64,000 nucleotides of DNA from Sulfurovum sp. (GCA_011391015.1 JAABRH010000003.1:1-64000), one strand, 5' to 3'; shown: positions 51,879 through 61,807, numbered from the stretch's first letter. Translations and numbers: made by a program. Notes: generated by a model from the sequence alone, not told the origin.

Positions 51879-54611
51879 TTAAGATACTGTTAAGCTTATA
51901 ATCTCTGTTGTCTCTTCTTCCAGATAAACAATCACCCCTTGGCTTTGTTTGCCCGTAATGCTGTCTATGGCTCTTTGGTAGTGCCTTACCTGTTCTTGGT
52001 GTTTGTGTGCAAATTTTTTAGAACTTTTATACTCCACAATGACATAGCCAGCCTCATACGCCAAAAGCAGATCAATCTGTTTGAGTTCACCTTCAAAACT
52101 TATGGTTTGTTCTTTGCGTATCTGCGCTCCTATAAGCAAAGCTTGAAAGCCTTCATGTTGGATGAGTCGCTTTATACGCTCTGTGATCTGCTGGATGCTT
52201 TGGGGCAGCAGTTCTCCTCCGTAACGGTTTTTCACCGCAGTCATAGCATCTTCTATACTCTTTTCATCAAACCGGTTCAACATCTCTAAACCATAGTGCA
52301 ACGCTGTACCAAAAAGAACAGCCTGATACTCTTTTTCCTCCTCTTCATTTGCTTTAGGTGTCTCCTGCACCCCATAATGGCTGATGAACTCAGGCAATAT
52401 TTCTACACTGCGTTCTTGTTCTTTTTTTTGACCTTCTTTGGGCTGCAAGACACCCAGCGAGACAGGAGTCAAATTGATTTCATCAAAAATAGACTCTGTT
52501 GGTTTTTTAATCACAATCAATCCTGAAACTGCACGTGTCAATGCAACATACAAGATGTTTTTTCTGTCTTTGTCTGAGGCGGTTTTACGTGCTTCCAACA
52601 ACTCTAGATAATCACTGTCAAAAGATTCTCTGTTTTTGGTTCTGTAAAAGATTTTATCTATATGCAGACTCTCATCATACCGGTAAAGAAGCGCGGTTTT
52701 ATCATGATTGGGTCGTGTCAGTTTATCCAACACGATCACATACTCAAACTCCAAGCCTTTTGATCCGTGAATCGTCAATATCTTGGCACCATGTACAGAG
52801 TTGGCAGCCACCCCGATAGAAGAAGTCTGAAACTCTTCGATAAAAGTAGGCAAATCCCTAAACCCTGCTGAAAACTCTAAAAGTTTTAAAATGTTCATAT
52901 CCGCATCAAAGTACCCAAATTCACGTACCAGTCTGTCTAGCACCTGCAAAGGAGACATAAACATAGAAAACCATGACAAATCTACCTCATCTAGTGACTT
53001 ACCCACGTTTTGTAACAGGGCATGGGCATCGATCTTTTCACCATAAACGAGGTACGACACCATGGCAACCAATGCAGCGATTTTGGGTATGTATTTCAAA
53101 GAACTGGAAGCCTGCAGCAAGGTATCGATACCTTCAGCGTGGCAGGCTTCTTGCAGTGCAACCCCGTCTTTATTGGTAGTGACTAAAAATGTGATGTCGT
53201 CCGTGCAGATACCCAGCGCCAAAAGTCGCTTGGCTTGCTTTAACGCTTCAGAAATGGGTTCTTCTGACTCCAACACTTCCACATAGCCCTCATCTGCCTC
53301 TTTTTTGCTTTTTTGCGCTACATACTGCGGCATCACACCCTCAAAACTACGATTGACCTGTTCAACAATCTGTTTGGCACTTCGATAATTGGTATCCATC
53401 TGTTCTATTGTCACGCCATAATGCACTGCCACTTTGTCAAACAGTTCTTCTACACCCCCACGAAATCGGTACAAGGACTGCTTCGTATCTCCCACATAAA
53501 AAAAAGACTTAAACTCACTCTGTCCCTTGCCGGAAAATATCTCATCTATAAGCGGTTTAAGCAGTAGAAACTGCAAGGTAGAGGTGTCTTGAAACTCATC
53601 GAGCAGTATATGTTTAAACTTGGAGTCAATCTTAAAATACAAAAACTCTTTACTCAGACTTTCATGCAGCAGCCTGTAGGTAAAATAGGTCAAATCATCA
53701 AAACTCAACACACCAGATGCTTTTACCGAAGCGATAGTTGCATTTCGGTAAGCCTCATACAGACTAAAAAGATTTTTAAGTACCAGTGCTTCTCTATCCT
53801 CAGCCCATTTTAATAATGCCATTTTAAGAGATGCAAACAGCCCTTCTATCTCCTCATTGGCTATTTTTGTAAACCAACTATGTTCTGCTAGGCTCTCCTT
53901 TGCAAACAAGCCTTTGGCAAAAAGTTCTTTGATGTTTGTTGTCTCAAACTGCCCTATACATCGATCAGTAGCCTTTGTGCACATAAGAGCATCTATCATC
54001 TTTAAACGTAACTGTTCACATGCCTCTTCTTGCTGCGACAGAAAACCATGAACGTACGTTTGCTGTGGGAGCAAAGGATCTGCTTTATAGAGGTTTTGCA
54101 TCAAATCAAATATCTTGGTAAAACGCTTGTCTTCGATGTCCATCGCCAGCTTCACTAGGCTAGAAAGCAGTCCACCCGCTTGCACCTCATCCAAAAAATA
54201 GTTTTCCAGCTCCTGCGTACCCTGCTCTTTGGTCACAAAATCAGGCTCAAGTCCTATCTCCAACGAAGCAGAACGCAAGATAGACGAAAAAAAGCTGTCT
54301 AAAGTAACAATATAGCTGCTGCTGGACAAAAATCGAGCCAATACTTCAGGCTGCTTGGCAAACAACTCCTCTCTGCTTAATCCAGTCTGGCTACAGACAG
54401 CATCCAAAAATGCTACATTGTCTCTAAGACTGCGCAAGGATTCAACGACTCTTTGACGCATCTCAGCAGCCGCCTTGTTGGTAAACGTTGCTGCCAAAAT
54501 ACTGCTGGGTGCCTCACCCATAAAAAGCAGTGAGATATACCGTACAGAAAGCGCAAAGGTTTTACCGCTTCCAGCACTTGCGGAGTAGGCTAAAAAGGGT
54601 TTGAAGCTCAC
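51879..54611 (-). CDS. addA: AddA-type helicase-nuclease (RecB-like exonuclease)
   Basis: The 910-residue protein is a UvrD/RecB-type helicase with a C-terminal nuclease. Walker A ASAGSGKT is at residues 11-18. LLDEFQDTSTLQF is the Walker B/DExx motif, and GDTKQSLYRFRGG, HGSKGLEFEYVIV and YVALTRAV are further helicase motifs. The nuclease end carries DLLLAYEAGYVIVEYKSS. It works with AddB in double-strand break repair. Its start overlaps the addB stop (ATGA). It is shorter than Bacillus AddA, as in Helicobacter and Campylobacter. Confidence 0.9.
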   Translation of the reverse strand: MSFKPFLAYSASAGSGKTFALSVRYISLLFMGEAPSSILAATFTNKAAAEMRQRVVESLRSLRDNVAFLDAVCSQTGLSREELFAKQPEVLARFLSSSSYIVTLDSFFSSILRSASLEIGLEPDFVTKEQGTQELENYFLDEVQAGGLLSSLVKLAMDIEDKRFTKIFDLMQNLYKADPLLPQQTYVHGFLSQQEEACEQLRLKMIDALMCTKATDRCIGQFETTNIKELFAKGLFAKESLAEHSWFTKIANEEIEGLFASLKMALLKWAEDREALVLKNLFSLYEAYRNATIASVKASGVLSFDDLTYFTYRLLHESLSKEFLYFKIDSKFKHILLDEFQDTSTLQFLLLKPLIDEIFSGKGQSEFKSFFYVGDTKQSLYRFRGGVEELFDKVAVHYGVTIEQMDTNYRSAKQIVEQVNRSFEGVMPQYVAQKSKKEADEGYVEVLESEEPISEALKQAKRLLALGICTDDITFLVTTNKDGVALQEACHAEGIDTLLQASSSLKYIPKIAALVAMVSYLVYGEKIDAHALLQNVGKSLDEVDLSWFSMFMSPLQVLDRLVREFGYFDADMNILKLLEFSAGFRDLPTFIEEFQTSSIGVAANSVHGAKILTIHGSKGLEFEYVIVLDKLTRPNHDKTALLYRYDESLHIDKIFYRTKNRESFDSDYLELLEARKTASDKDRKNILYVALTRAVSGLIVIKKPTESIFDEINLTPVSLGVLQPKEGQKKEQERSVEILPEFISHYGVQETPKANEEEEKEYQAVLFGTALHYGLEMLNRFDEKSIEDAMTAVKNRYGGELLPQSIQQITERIKRLIQHEGFQALLIGAQIRKEQTISFEGELKQIDLLLAYEAGYVIVEYKSSKKFAHKHQEQVRHYQRAIDSITGKQSQGVIVYLEEETTEIISLTVS

Positions 54612-56965
54612 AAATACTCTCCTCTCTCACACAAAAGTGCAAATTCGCAATAACTGCACAGATGCAAGGCTTCACACTTGTTTGCCTCAAACTGTTTGGT
54701 CTGCTTTAACTCTTCAATATGCTCAGCCAAGAGTGCATTTTTTTCTTCAAGCATCGTGATCGCTTCAGTGTTTCCGTTCTCAAATATCTTTACAAAAGCA
54801 AAACCAAGATTGTTGTAATCATCTTGAAGCAACTGTGCATAAATACTCATTTGAAAATCACAGAGTGTGTCTAAGTTTTTCGTTTTTTGTGCTTCAGCCG
54901 TACTGCCGCTTTTGTAGTCAAGCGCCAGCGTCTGTGTCTCATTTTGGTCGATGCGGTCGATGCGCCCGGTGAACGTCAAACCACCTATAGTGCCTTGTAC
55001 CTCTTTTTCTCTCTCAACTACACGCCAACCAGACGCAAAATGCTCTATTTGAGTGGCAACAAAGCCTTTGAGCTTCTCTCTCCATAAGCTTTTTTGATAC
55101 GCCGTTTTGGCATCTTCAAAAGGCAGCAAGGTATCCAATAAACTATCGATCTGCTTTTGCATCGTATCTGCACTTGTGTAATAATTCTGCTCTTTATACA
55201 CATGGTCCAAAAGTGTATGCAAAAATGCACCCTCATTGCGTTCTGTCTCCGCTTTGGGCTGAATCTTTAGAATGTAGCGGTAATAATACTTCCGCTTACA
55301 CTCCAGATAGGTTTTGAGCCTGGAAGCCGACCAGACAACCGTTTGCGCATCAAAAGATTTCACCACTGGGGTTTCTTCTTTGATGCATTGTGAGGGCTGT
55401 GTATAAAACAAATGGCTGGGTGGGTGCAGCGACTGGGCTGATGTGAGTCCCAATTCGTAAAGAAACTTTGAAGGTAGTTTATTGTTTGAAGTGCTGTAAA
55501 GAATCACTGCTTCTTTGGCTTGTTCCAGCAAACGCTTATAATACTGTTTTTGCAACGCTTCTCGGTCATTTTTGGTGGGCAGATTTGCAAACGTGCGTAC
55601 AGAGGAGTTCAAAAACTGATCTTTGCTTGAAGAAGCTGGCACAATGCCTTCATTAAAATCGACTATCACAACACCCTCAAATGTAACACCTCTTGTTTCC
55701 AGTACACCCATCACCGTTATCTTTCCGCCTCTTACATCATCAAGTGTGATCTGTGAGAGCGACTTGAGCCACAAAAAAAGCCACTCTTTGAGACTCAGTT
55801 CCGTATCATCAAACAATGCCATGAACTGCATCGCGCGTTCATGCACCTCTTCGCTTGGCTGTTGTTTTGCCTCTGTAGCTGTGCGCAGAGAGTCGTGTAA
55901 ACCCAAGTGCTCTAAAACATCAAACAAATGTGCCGCCTTACACGAAGTGCTTGCATTGAGCACGAAGACCTGCTCCATATCAAACCCATACCGTTGCAGC
56001 AAAAAGATACTTTTGCGATCAAACTGCTGCCAGTAGCCATAAAGCGCTTCAATCATCTGATAGACTCTACTTTTACTGTAGTCGTACCCCATTGCAAAAT
56101 TCAGATTTTTATGGGTATCAAAAAGCGTAAAATGCTCTTTGAAGTCCTCATCAGGAAGTACAAGCACAATCTGCTGAGGCGCCATACCTGAGGCGATCAT
56201 TTTTTCGATGTGCATGAATGCAGAGGCGATTTGCTCATCGCGTTCTTCTGTACAGACCACCTTTGCCTTAATGGGTGCGTTGTTATTCTGCACGCTCAGT
56301 ATCTCTTTATCTGTCATACTAAAAGTCACATACGCATCATTAGGTATGCCCATTCCTATGGCTTTAAAACGTTCCTGCATCTTGAGATTAAAAGCACTGG
56401 TGACATAATGAATACTCAGGGGAACTATCCGGGAGGCTTTATCAATCAACTCCAGTTCAAAATGGCTCAAATAGCCTTCAAGGTGTATCTCTATAGCATC
56501 ATACCTTCCTATAAAACCGCTATTGAGGGTATAAGATTGGGGAATGAAGGCCTTATCTGTAAAGCCCTGTACATCAAGCAGTTCATGATAATTCTTTAAG
56601 AGCCGTTCCAGTATCGCTAGATGGGTGCCGAACTCTGCATACGCATCTGCCTGAATCAAAGATGTAAAATCAACCTTTTCTGCTGCCAACTCTTCAAAAA
56701 ACCGAAAGAGTGCCTCACTCTTGGTAAAAAAACGTACCAGCCCCAAATCTACTTTTAAATCTTCAAAAGCCTTAAATGATGCAGCCTTTTCAAGAAAGAG
56801 TATCCGCCTCAAAGGATCAATCTGTTTTTTACCTTCTATGAGTACCACGCGATGTTCAAATTCATCCATACGCATCACAGTAGGCAAGAAAGCATTCTGT
56901 GTTTTTTGGTTGAGACGTACTGCTCTTAGGGATCGTGATGTAGGATAGATGTGAAGTGTATGCAT
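54608..56965 (-). CDS. addB: AddB-type nuclease subunit
   Basis: The 785-residue protein has a PD-(D/E)XK nuclease at its C-terminal end: RIDRIDQNETQTLALDYKSG. The cysteines of an iron-sulfur staple are visible, one in YLECKRKYYYRY and three in LCSYCEFALLC. I see no Walker A motif in the N-terminal part, so its helicase half is inactive or only structural, in line with AddB of related bacteria. It is immediately upstream of addA with a four-base overlap. Confidence 0.85.
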   Translation of the reverse strand: MHTLHIYPTSRSLRAVRLNQKTQNAFLPTVMRMDEFEHRVVLIEGKKQIDPLRRILFLEKAASFKAFEDLKVDLGLVRFFTKSEALFRFFEELAAEKVDFTSLIQADAYAEFGTHLAILERLLKNYHELLDVQGFTDKAFIPQSYTLNSGFIGRYDAIEIHLEGYLSHFELELIDKASRIVPLSIHYVTSAFNLKMQERFKAIGMGIPNDAYVTFSMTDKEILSVQNNNAPIKAKVVCTEERDEQIASAFMHIEKMIASGMAPQQIVLVLPDEDFKEHFTLFDTHKNLNFAMGYDYSKSRVYQMIEALYGYWQQFDRKSIFLLQRYGFDMEQVFVLNASTSCKAAHLFDVLEHLGLHDSLRTATEAKQQPSEEVHERAMQFMALFDDTELSLKEWLFLWLKSLSQITLDDVRGGKITVMGVLETRGVTFEGVVIVDFNEGIVPASSSKDQFLNSSVRTFANLPTKNDREALQKQYYKRLLEQAKEAVILYSTSNNKLPSKFLYELGLTSAQSLHPPSHLFYTQPSQCIKEETPVVKSFDAQTVVWSASRLKTYLECKRKYYYRYILKIQPKAETERNEGAFLHTLLDHVYKEQNYYTSADTMQKQIDSLLDTLLPFEDAKTAYQKSLWREKLKGFVATQIEHFASGWRVVEREKEVQGTIGGLTFTGRIDRIDQNETQTLALDYKSGSTAEAQKTKNLDTLCDFQMSIYAQLLQDDYNNLGFAFVKIFENGNTEAITMLEEKNALLAEHIEELKQTKQFEANKCEALHLCSYCEFALLCERGEYL

Positions 56966-57025
56966 ACAGGAAGTATAGCACAGTGTCTGTACTAAGCCCT
57001 AAAAAGATGTCACACTGTCATTTTT

Positions 57026-57574
57026 TTAGGGTTTAAGATATGCACTGCTCTCTAAGTATCCGACAGTTCCTGCGACTTCAGCTCTAAACTGAAGCAGGTA
57101 TCTGCCGGGTTTTTGGATGTTTACCTTTGCGATCTCATACTTACCGTTATTGCAGGGTACAGAATAAAATACCTGATCCTCTTTTCTGCTGTGTGGCTGG
57201 GTAAGTACAAATGTTGCATTGACATCACCGACAGGCTTACCTTCTTTACTGAGGACTTCATAAGAAAAAGCGTTATTTCCCTGTAAAAGTTTAACCGCGT
57301 CAGGCTGAGGACGGTTACTGTTGACATTGTCGGTCATCACCATCGTTTCTGCACCAACAAGTGCTATGGTATACGCTTGATCAAATGCCATCTTTTTTTC
57401 TAAAATCTCATTGATATGAATGTCGGCTACCTGATACTTCAGCATATATTGATTGGATTCCTGCACCGGCATCGAAGAGGCAGATTTCACTGTCCAATAG
57501 CTCAAGGTAAGCCCGATCGCAAGGAAACCCAGTATCATATGAGGCCAATACGTTTTTGTGCTATTGTTTGCCAT
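57026..57574 (-). CDS. FixH/CcoH-like membrane-anchored protein
   Basis: The 182-residue protein has a single N-terminal membrane helix (about residues 12-30) and a periplasmic domain that resembles FixH (VQESNQYMLKYQVADIHINEIL, PGRYLLQFRAEV). FixH and CcoH help assemble or stabilise cbb3 oxidase. It overlaps the preceding gene by 14 bases in the cco accessory run, which supports this role. The similarity is only moderate. Confidence 0.7.
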   Translation of the reverse strand: MANNSTKTYWPHMILGFLAIGLTLSYWTVKSASSMPVQESNQYMLKYQVADIHINEILEKKMAFDQAYTIALVGAETMVMTDNVNSNRPQPDAVKLLQGNNAFSYEVLSKEGKPVGDVNATFVLTQPHSRKEDQVFYSVPCNNGKYEIAKVNIQKPGRYLLQFRAEVAGTVGYLESSAYLKP

Positions 57575-58190
57575 ATTTTATCCTCATCCATAGTGATCTA
57601 AATACAAAAATCCAGAGTAGAGCCAGCGTACCGGCATACACCAGCACCCTAAGGATGGTTAGCATGATGCCCATCTCATTAGGGATTGTCGTCTGAAGTA
57701 TTATATCTTTTGAAGAAGCTATCCCGTCACAGAGTTCAGAATACCCCTGAAGGATACCGATGTTGAACTTATCTTCATCTGTGTTGCTGTCTTTGACTGC
57801 CACGATATTGACAGCCGCATCACGTACAGCATCATAATCATATAAAGATTTGATCTCATCTGAAGAGGGAATAATCCCTACCCTTCCACGCATCTCAGAG
57901 TGTTCTGTAATCGTTGCATAAGGAGCAAAAATAAATAATACATACGGCTTACTCATGTTTGCTTCATACTGCTTGGCATACGTTACCAGATTGAATCCTG
58001 CTTCAAAATGCTCATTGGTTGCAATCAAATAGACAGTCACCCCTGTTTTATGCAGCAGTTCCTGACCCATTTGCTCAATCCGTTTTTGCGCCTCTAATTT
58101 TAAGAGATCATTACGTAAAACAGTCTGCGCATCAAGCAAAAAGGGCAGTATTGAAAGTATCAGCACTGCCTTTATGATTGCTTTAATCAT
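57561..58190 (-). CDS. TPM-domain-like membrane protein of the cco cluster
   Basis: The 209-residue protein has an N-terminal signal peptide or helix, a periplasmic TPM-like domain (TGVTVYLIATNEHFE, PYVLFIFAPYATITE, RGRVGIIPS), and a membrane helix near the C-terminus. TPM proteins have been implicated in membrane-protein maintenance. It sits between the 33-aa peptide and the FixH-like gene and presumably supports cbb3 oxidase assembly. The family label is from memory and not certain. Confidence 0.62.
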   Translation of the reverse strand: MIKAIIKAVLILSILPFLLDAQTVLRNDLLKLEAQKRIEQMGQELLHKTGVTVYLIATNEHFEAGFNLVTYAKQYEANMSKPYVLFIFAPYATITEHSEMRGRVGIIPSSDEIKSLYDYDAVRDAAVNIVAVKDSNTDEDKFNIGILQGYSELCDGIASSKDIILQTTIPNEMGIMLTILRVLVYAGTLALLWIFVFRSLWMRIKYGKQ

Positions 58191-58191
58191 C

Positions 58192-58293
58192 TCAGCCTAC
58201 GTACAAAAGGTTTTGACTGAATGACAAATAAAGTGCCGCAATAGCAGCAAAAGCCATACACGCAATCAGAACTTTATCCATATATTTAATCAT
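58192..58293 (-). CDS. 33-residue single-helix membrane peptide of the cco cluster
   Basis: This ORF is too short for the supplied track. It reads MIKYMDKVLIACMAFAAI at the start and ends in LLYVG, with one membrane helix over most of its length. It has an AAAAGGATTAG ribosome-binding site just before the ATG. It ends 1 base before the next gene begins and starts 2 bases after the stop of the DUF4006-like gene, filling a gap that would otherwise be unexplained. Small single-helix peptides such as CcoQ, CcoS or CcoM are common in cbb3 operons. Confidence 0.7.
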   Translation of the reverse strand: MIKYMDKVLIACMAFAAIAALYLSFSQNLLYVG

Positions 58294-58295
58294 CA

Positions 58296-58526
58296 CTAAT
58301 CCTTTTTAGGTTGAAATGCAAATTGTTTGTTATCAACAGAGATCATTTTGACATTATTGACATCTCTAATAGGTGCAGGATCATACGGATTTTCTACCCC
58401 GTTTCTTTGCGATATAACTGCTAAAAGCATAAGAGCAACAAGTATTCCCAACAGCCCTACAATCGATATCAATACGCCTGCTATTCCGTGAAGTCCAAAA
58501 ACACTTCGATTTGTATTTTCTGCCAT
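58296..58526 (-). CDS. DUF4006-like small membrane protein
   Basis: The 76-residue protein has one membrane helix at about residues 14-40 and a polar tail. It matches, from memory, the DUF4006 proteins that follow ccoP in Campylobacter. It is 10 bases after ccoP on the same strand. It probably assists or belongs to the cbb3 oxidase; direct evidence is lacking. Confidence 0.72.
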   Translation of the reverse strand: MAENTNRSVFGLHGIAGVLISIVGLLGILVALMLLAVISQRNGVENPYDPAPIRDVNNVKMISVDNKQFAFQPKKD

Positions 58527-58536
58527 AGTAAACTCC

Positions 58537-59433
58537 TTAGTTTGACAATGACTGAATATATACAGTCAAAGCTTTCTCTTGTACTGATTCTGATGGAATA
58601 AGTGTCTTAAATGATGGCATTTTACCAATAACACCTTTTTTACCGTTTTGCAATACATGGTTCAACACGGCATTGTCATATTCCACTAGGTTTGGCGCCA
58701 TGCCATCCATGCCTTTACCATCCGCACCATGACAAGAAGAACATGCTGCAAACGCTGCAGGCTGCTCACCTTTCATACCTCCAGCAACATAGGCTGCAAT
58801 CGCTTCGGCATCCGCACCGCTTGCCATACCTGGAGGCATCATACCCATCGCATAACCCAATTGGTTTGAACCGTTATTGATCACATCCAATACTTGCTCT
58901 TTTGTCATTCTTGAAGTAAAGTCTTGTGCTTTTCCAGAAAGACCATCACCTATGGTACCATGACACTGTGCACACTGTACCAAATAGATCGATTCACCCA
59001 TCTCTTTAAGTGTTGCGGTATCAGCATCTTTATGTATAGAAGCAAATTTAGCATTGTACGCCAATACTTCTTCGTTGTACTCACCGATTTGACTGTAAGC
59101 ATTTACGGGATAACCTATAAGACCATACCACATAGACCACAAAAAAAGTGCTAAAAACGAGTACGCCCATCCTGAAGGAAGTTCATTTTTATACTCACCG
59201 ATACCATCCCAGTTTTCATCCGCAAGTTCTCCGCTTGCAGTGTCCGTTTTGATCTGATTGATATATTTCACTGCAACTGCCGCTGTAATCGTTGCAACTG
59301 CTATAGCACCGCCCATTGTTATCGCAGTCATATCATCCGCAAGGACATCCATACCAAAATTCATAATTACTGCAATAGTTGCTATAATCAATAATGCTGC
59401 AAATGCCAATGCTTTAATCATTAATGCATTCAT
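58537..59433 (-). CDS. ccoP: Cytochrome c oxidase cbb3 type, diheme subunit III
   Basis: CcoP of 298 residues passes electrons to CcoO and the catalytic subunit. Heme sites are CAQCH (Cys154, Cys157, His158) and CSSCH (Cys231, Cys234, His235). Two N-terminal membrane helices and a third around residue 92-105 anchor it. Its C-terminal half (MTKEQVLDVINNG...YVAGGMKG) is closely similar to the partial cytochrome at 63501. It overlaps ccoQ by four bases. Confidence 0.94.
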   Translation of the reverse strand: MNALMIKALAFAALLIIATIAVIMNFGMDVLADDMTAITMGGAIAVATITAAVAVKYINQIKTDTASGELADENWDGIGEYKNELPSGWAYSFLALFLWSMWYGLIGYPVNAYSQIGEYNEEVLAYNAKFASIHKDADTATLKEMGESIYLVQCAQCHGTIGDGLSGKAQDFTSRMTKEQVLDVINNGSNQLGYAMGMMPPGMASGADAEAIAAYVAGGMKGEQPAAFAACSSCHGADGKGMDGMAPNLVEYDNAVLNHVLQNGKKGVIGKMPSFKTLIPSESVQEKALTVYIQSLSN

Positions 59434-59648
59434 TTATTCTCCTCCTTGTATTCTCTTTGTGAAGCGGGTTTATCTTCTATGGGCGTACTGGTGACTTCGT
59501 CATCCAGTGCGATATTACCGTATTTTTCATAATCCCGCTCACCTCTTTTCTCAGATCTGTATAAGTGTATGATGTACCCATACAGCATAATCACCAAAAA
59601 AATGGTCATAAAGAATGAGGCATAGCCTTGAAGTTCTCTAATGTCCAT
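59430..59648 (-). CDS. ccoQ: Cytochrome c oxidase cbb3 type, subunit IV
   Basis: The 72-residue CcoQ has one membrane helix (about 10-30, FFMTIFLVIMLYGYIIHLY) followed by the charged segment RSEKRGERDYEKYGNIALDD. It stabilises the oxidase. Its stop overlaps the ccoP start; it lies 9 bases after ccoO. Confidence 0.88.
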   Translation of the reverse strand: MDIRELQGYASFFMTIFLVIMLYGYIIHLYRSEKRGERDYEKYGNIALDDEVTSTPIEDKPASQREYKEENK

Positions 59649-59657
59649 TTTACCCTG

Positions 59658-60326
59658 CTACTTTAAGCTGTTAAGATATGCAATCAGCGCTACGATTTCA
59701 GGCACTTCGCCTTTGGCAACTGCATCTTTAACATCTTGATTTTTCATATCTGCTGCTATCGCTGCAGCATCAGCTAAGACTTTTGTCTTATGCGCATCCC
59801 ATGCAGCTCTAGTTCCTTGAAATTCATCGCCATACGGTGTATGAAATGCATTTTTAACCGTGACTGCTTCTGCATACGCTGTTTCGATATCAGCCAAGTT
59901 TGTAAACTGGTGTTTATAAGCTGGCATTATCGATCCAGGTACGATCTCTGCGGGGTTAAGCATATGGTTTTCATGCCAATCTGTAGTTCTGTAGTTTCCT
60001 ACACGGTGCAAGTCCGGACCTGTTCTCTTACTTCCCCAAAGAAATGGTCTATCATATGCATACTCACCAGAGAGTGAATAGTCACCATAACGGTCTGTCT
60101 CTGATTTGAATGGACGAATCATTTGTGAATGGCAGGTCATACAGCCATCTTTCATATAGACATTTTTACCTGCAAGTTCAAGTACGGAACGTGGTTTCAT
60201 GTCCACAAGTGGCTTAGCCGCTTTTGCAAAGTTTGGTACTATCTCGATAAGTCCCGCAAATGAAATAACAATCGATATCGCCGAAGCAAAAAAGAATGGG
60301 TTTTTTTCTAACCAATGAAAAAACAT
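59658..60326 (-). CDS. ccoO: Cytochrome c oxidase cbb3 type, monoheme subunit II
   Basis: The 222-residue CcoO has an N-terminal membrane anchor and one heme site CMTCH (Cys62, Cys65, His66) within the conserved KDGCMTCHSQMIRPFKSE. YGDYSLSGEYAYDRPFLWGSKRTGPDL is diagnostic. It lies 14 bases after ccoN. Confidence 0.95.
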   Translation of the reverse strand: MFFHWLEKNPFFFASAISIVISFAGLIEIVPNFAKAAKPLVDMKPRSVLELAGKNVYMKDGCMTCHSQMIRPFKSETDRYGDYSLSGEYAYDRPFLWGSKRTGPDLHRVGNYRTTDWHENHMLNPAEIVPGSIMPAYKHQFTNLADIETAYAEAVTVKNAFHTPYGDEFQGTRAAWDAHKTKVLADAAAIAADMKNQDVKDAVAKGEVPEIVALIAYLNSLK

Positions 60327-60340
60327 ACTAACTACCTCCC

Positions 60341-61807
60341 TTATGCCATAGGCGTTCTAAACTGAGGTTCTTGCGTAAGCACTTTACCTGCAGTCATTGT
60401 TTTGTAAATATTGTATGCAAACATCACAAAACCTGTAAGATACAACACACCAGCCACAGTTCTGATCACATAGTACGGGTGCAATACTGTTACGGTATCG
60501 ATAAAGCTATACATCAAGTTACCATACTCATCCACTGCTCTCCACATCATCCCCTGTGTGATACCTGCGATCCACATAGAGGTAAAGTAAAGTACAACAG
60601 CCGTTGTTTGAAGCCAGAACTGTTGTTCCATCATTTTTTTAGAGTACAGTTCTCTTTTGAACATACGTGGTGCCATATGGAAGATTGCAGCCATAATCAT
60701 AAATACAACCCAGCCCAATACACCATCATGTACGTGCCCTGGAATCCAGTCCGTAAAGTGTGCAATCGCATTAACAGATTTAATCGCCTGAATAGGACCT
60801 TCAATCGTGGAAAGCATATAGAATGTAGAAGCAAGTACCATAAACTTAATCAATGGATTTTCTGTCAATTGATTCCACTCACCCTTCATCGTAAGAAGCA
60901 TGTTGATAGCAGATCCCCATGATGGCAATATGAGTACCACAGAAAACGCTGAACCCATGGTTTGCATCCAGTCTGGAACGGTTGACCAAAGTAGGTGGTG
61001 TGAACCAGCCCATAGATAGACAAACATCAAACCCCAAAATGAAAGTAAAGAGAGTTTATACGAATAAATCGCCTGTCCTGACTCTTTTGGAAGGAAGTAG
61101 TAAATCATACCAACGATAGGTACAGTAAATCCAAATGCCACCGCATTGTGTCCATACCACCATTGCACAAGCGCATCATTGGTTCCTGAATACATTGAAA
61201 CTGAATGTAACATACTTCCAAGACCTTCAGTAGCAAAATAAGTAGGAATAGACATATTGTTAAACAGATACAGCATAGCAATACCAAGGAAACAAGCAAG
61301 ATAATACCAAACAGAGATATAGAGTGCTTTTTCTCTTCTAATTCCGATCAGTCCCATAATACCGATACCCCATAGTACCCACACCACAACAACGACCAAA
61401 TCAAATGGCCATTCGTACTCTGCATACTCTTTTGATGCAGAAACACCAAAAAGTAAAGAGACTGTTGCAAGAAGTGCACCTACAAAGTAAATCCAAAACT
61501 GAAGATTTCCAATAATCATCAAAAATTTTGATTCAGCCATTGAGACTTTCAGTACTCTTTGCCCCAGATAAAACCATGTTGCAAAAATACCGGATACCGT
61601 AAATCCGAAAACCACTGTATTTGTATGAATCGGTCTTAGTCTAGAAAACGTCCCATACTCTCCCAATAGATAGTTCAATTCAGGAAATGCCATTTGTGCG
61701 GCGATGATTGTGCCGACAAGCATTCCTAAAAATCCAAACAAAATCGTTAAAAAAGTAAACTTTTTTGCCAATGAATAGTCATATTCCAATGCTGCATTTG
61801 ATTGCAT
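60341..61807 (-). CDS. ccoN: Cytochrome c oxidase cbb3 type, catalytic subunit I
   Basis: CcoN of 488 residues contains the heme b and heme b3-CuB centre. Conserved histidines are in RPIHTNTVVFGF, WYGHNAVAFGFT, AGSHHLLW and PGHVHDGVLGW. The enzyme works at low oxygen and pumps protons. It is the first gene of ccoNOQP, with an AAGGGGG ribosome-binding site. I see the operon promoter in the 225-base upstream gap, which also has a dyad TTACAT-ttg-ATGTAA. Confidence 0.96.
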   Translation of the reverse strand: MQSNAALEYDYSLAKKFTFLTILFGFLGMLVGTIIAAQMAFPELNYLLGEYGTFSRLRPIHTNTVVFGFTVSGIFATWFYLGQRVLKVSMAESKFLMIIGNLQFWIYFVGALLATVSLLFGVSASKEYAEYEWPFDLVVVVVWVLWGIGIMGLIGIRREKALYISVWYYLACFLGIAMLYLFNNMSIPTYFATEGLGSMLHSVSMYSGTNDALVQWWYGHNAVAFGFTVPIVGMIYYFLPKESGQAIYSYKLSLLSFWGLMFVYLWAGSHHLLWSTVPDWMQTMGSAFSVVLILPSWGSAINMLLTMKGEWNQLTENPLIKFMVLASTFYMLSTIEGPIQAIKSVNAIAHFTDWIPGHVHDGVLGWVVFMIMAAIFHMAPRMFKRELYSKKMMEQQFWLQTTAVVLYFTSMWIAGITQGMMWRAVDEYGNLMYSFIDTVTVLHPYYVIRTVAGVLYLTGFVMFAYNIYKTMTAGKVLTQEPQFRTPMA

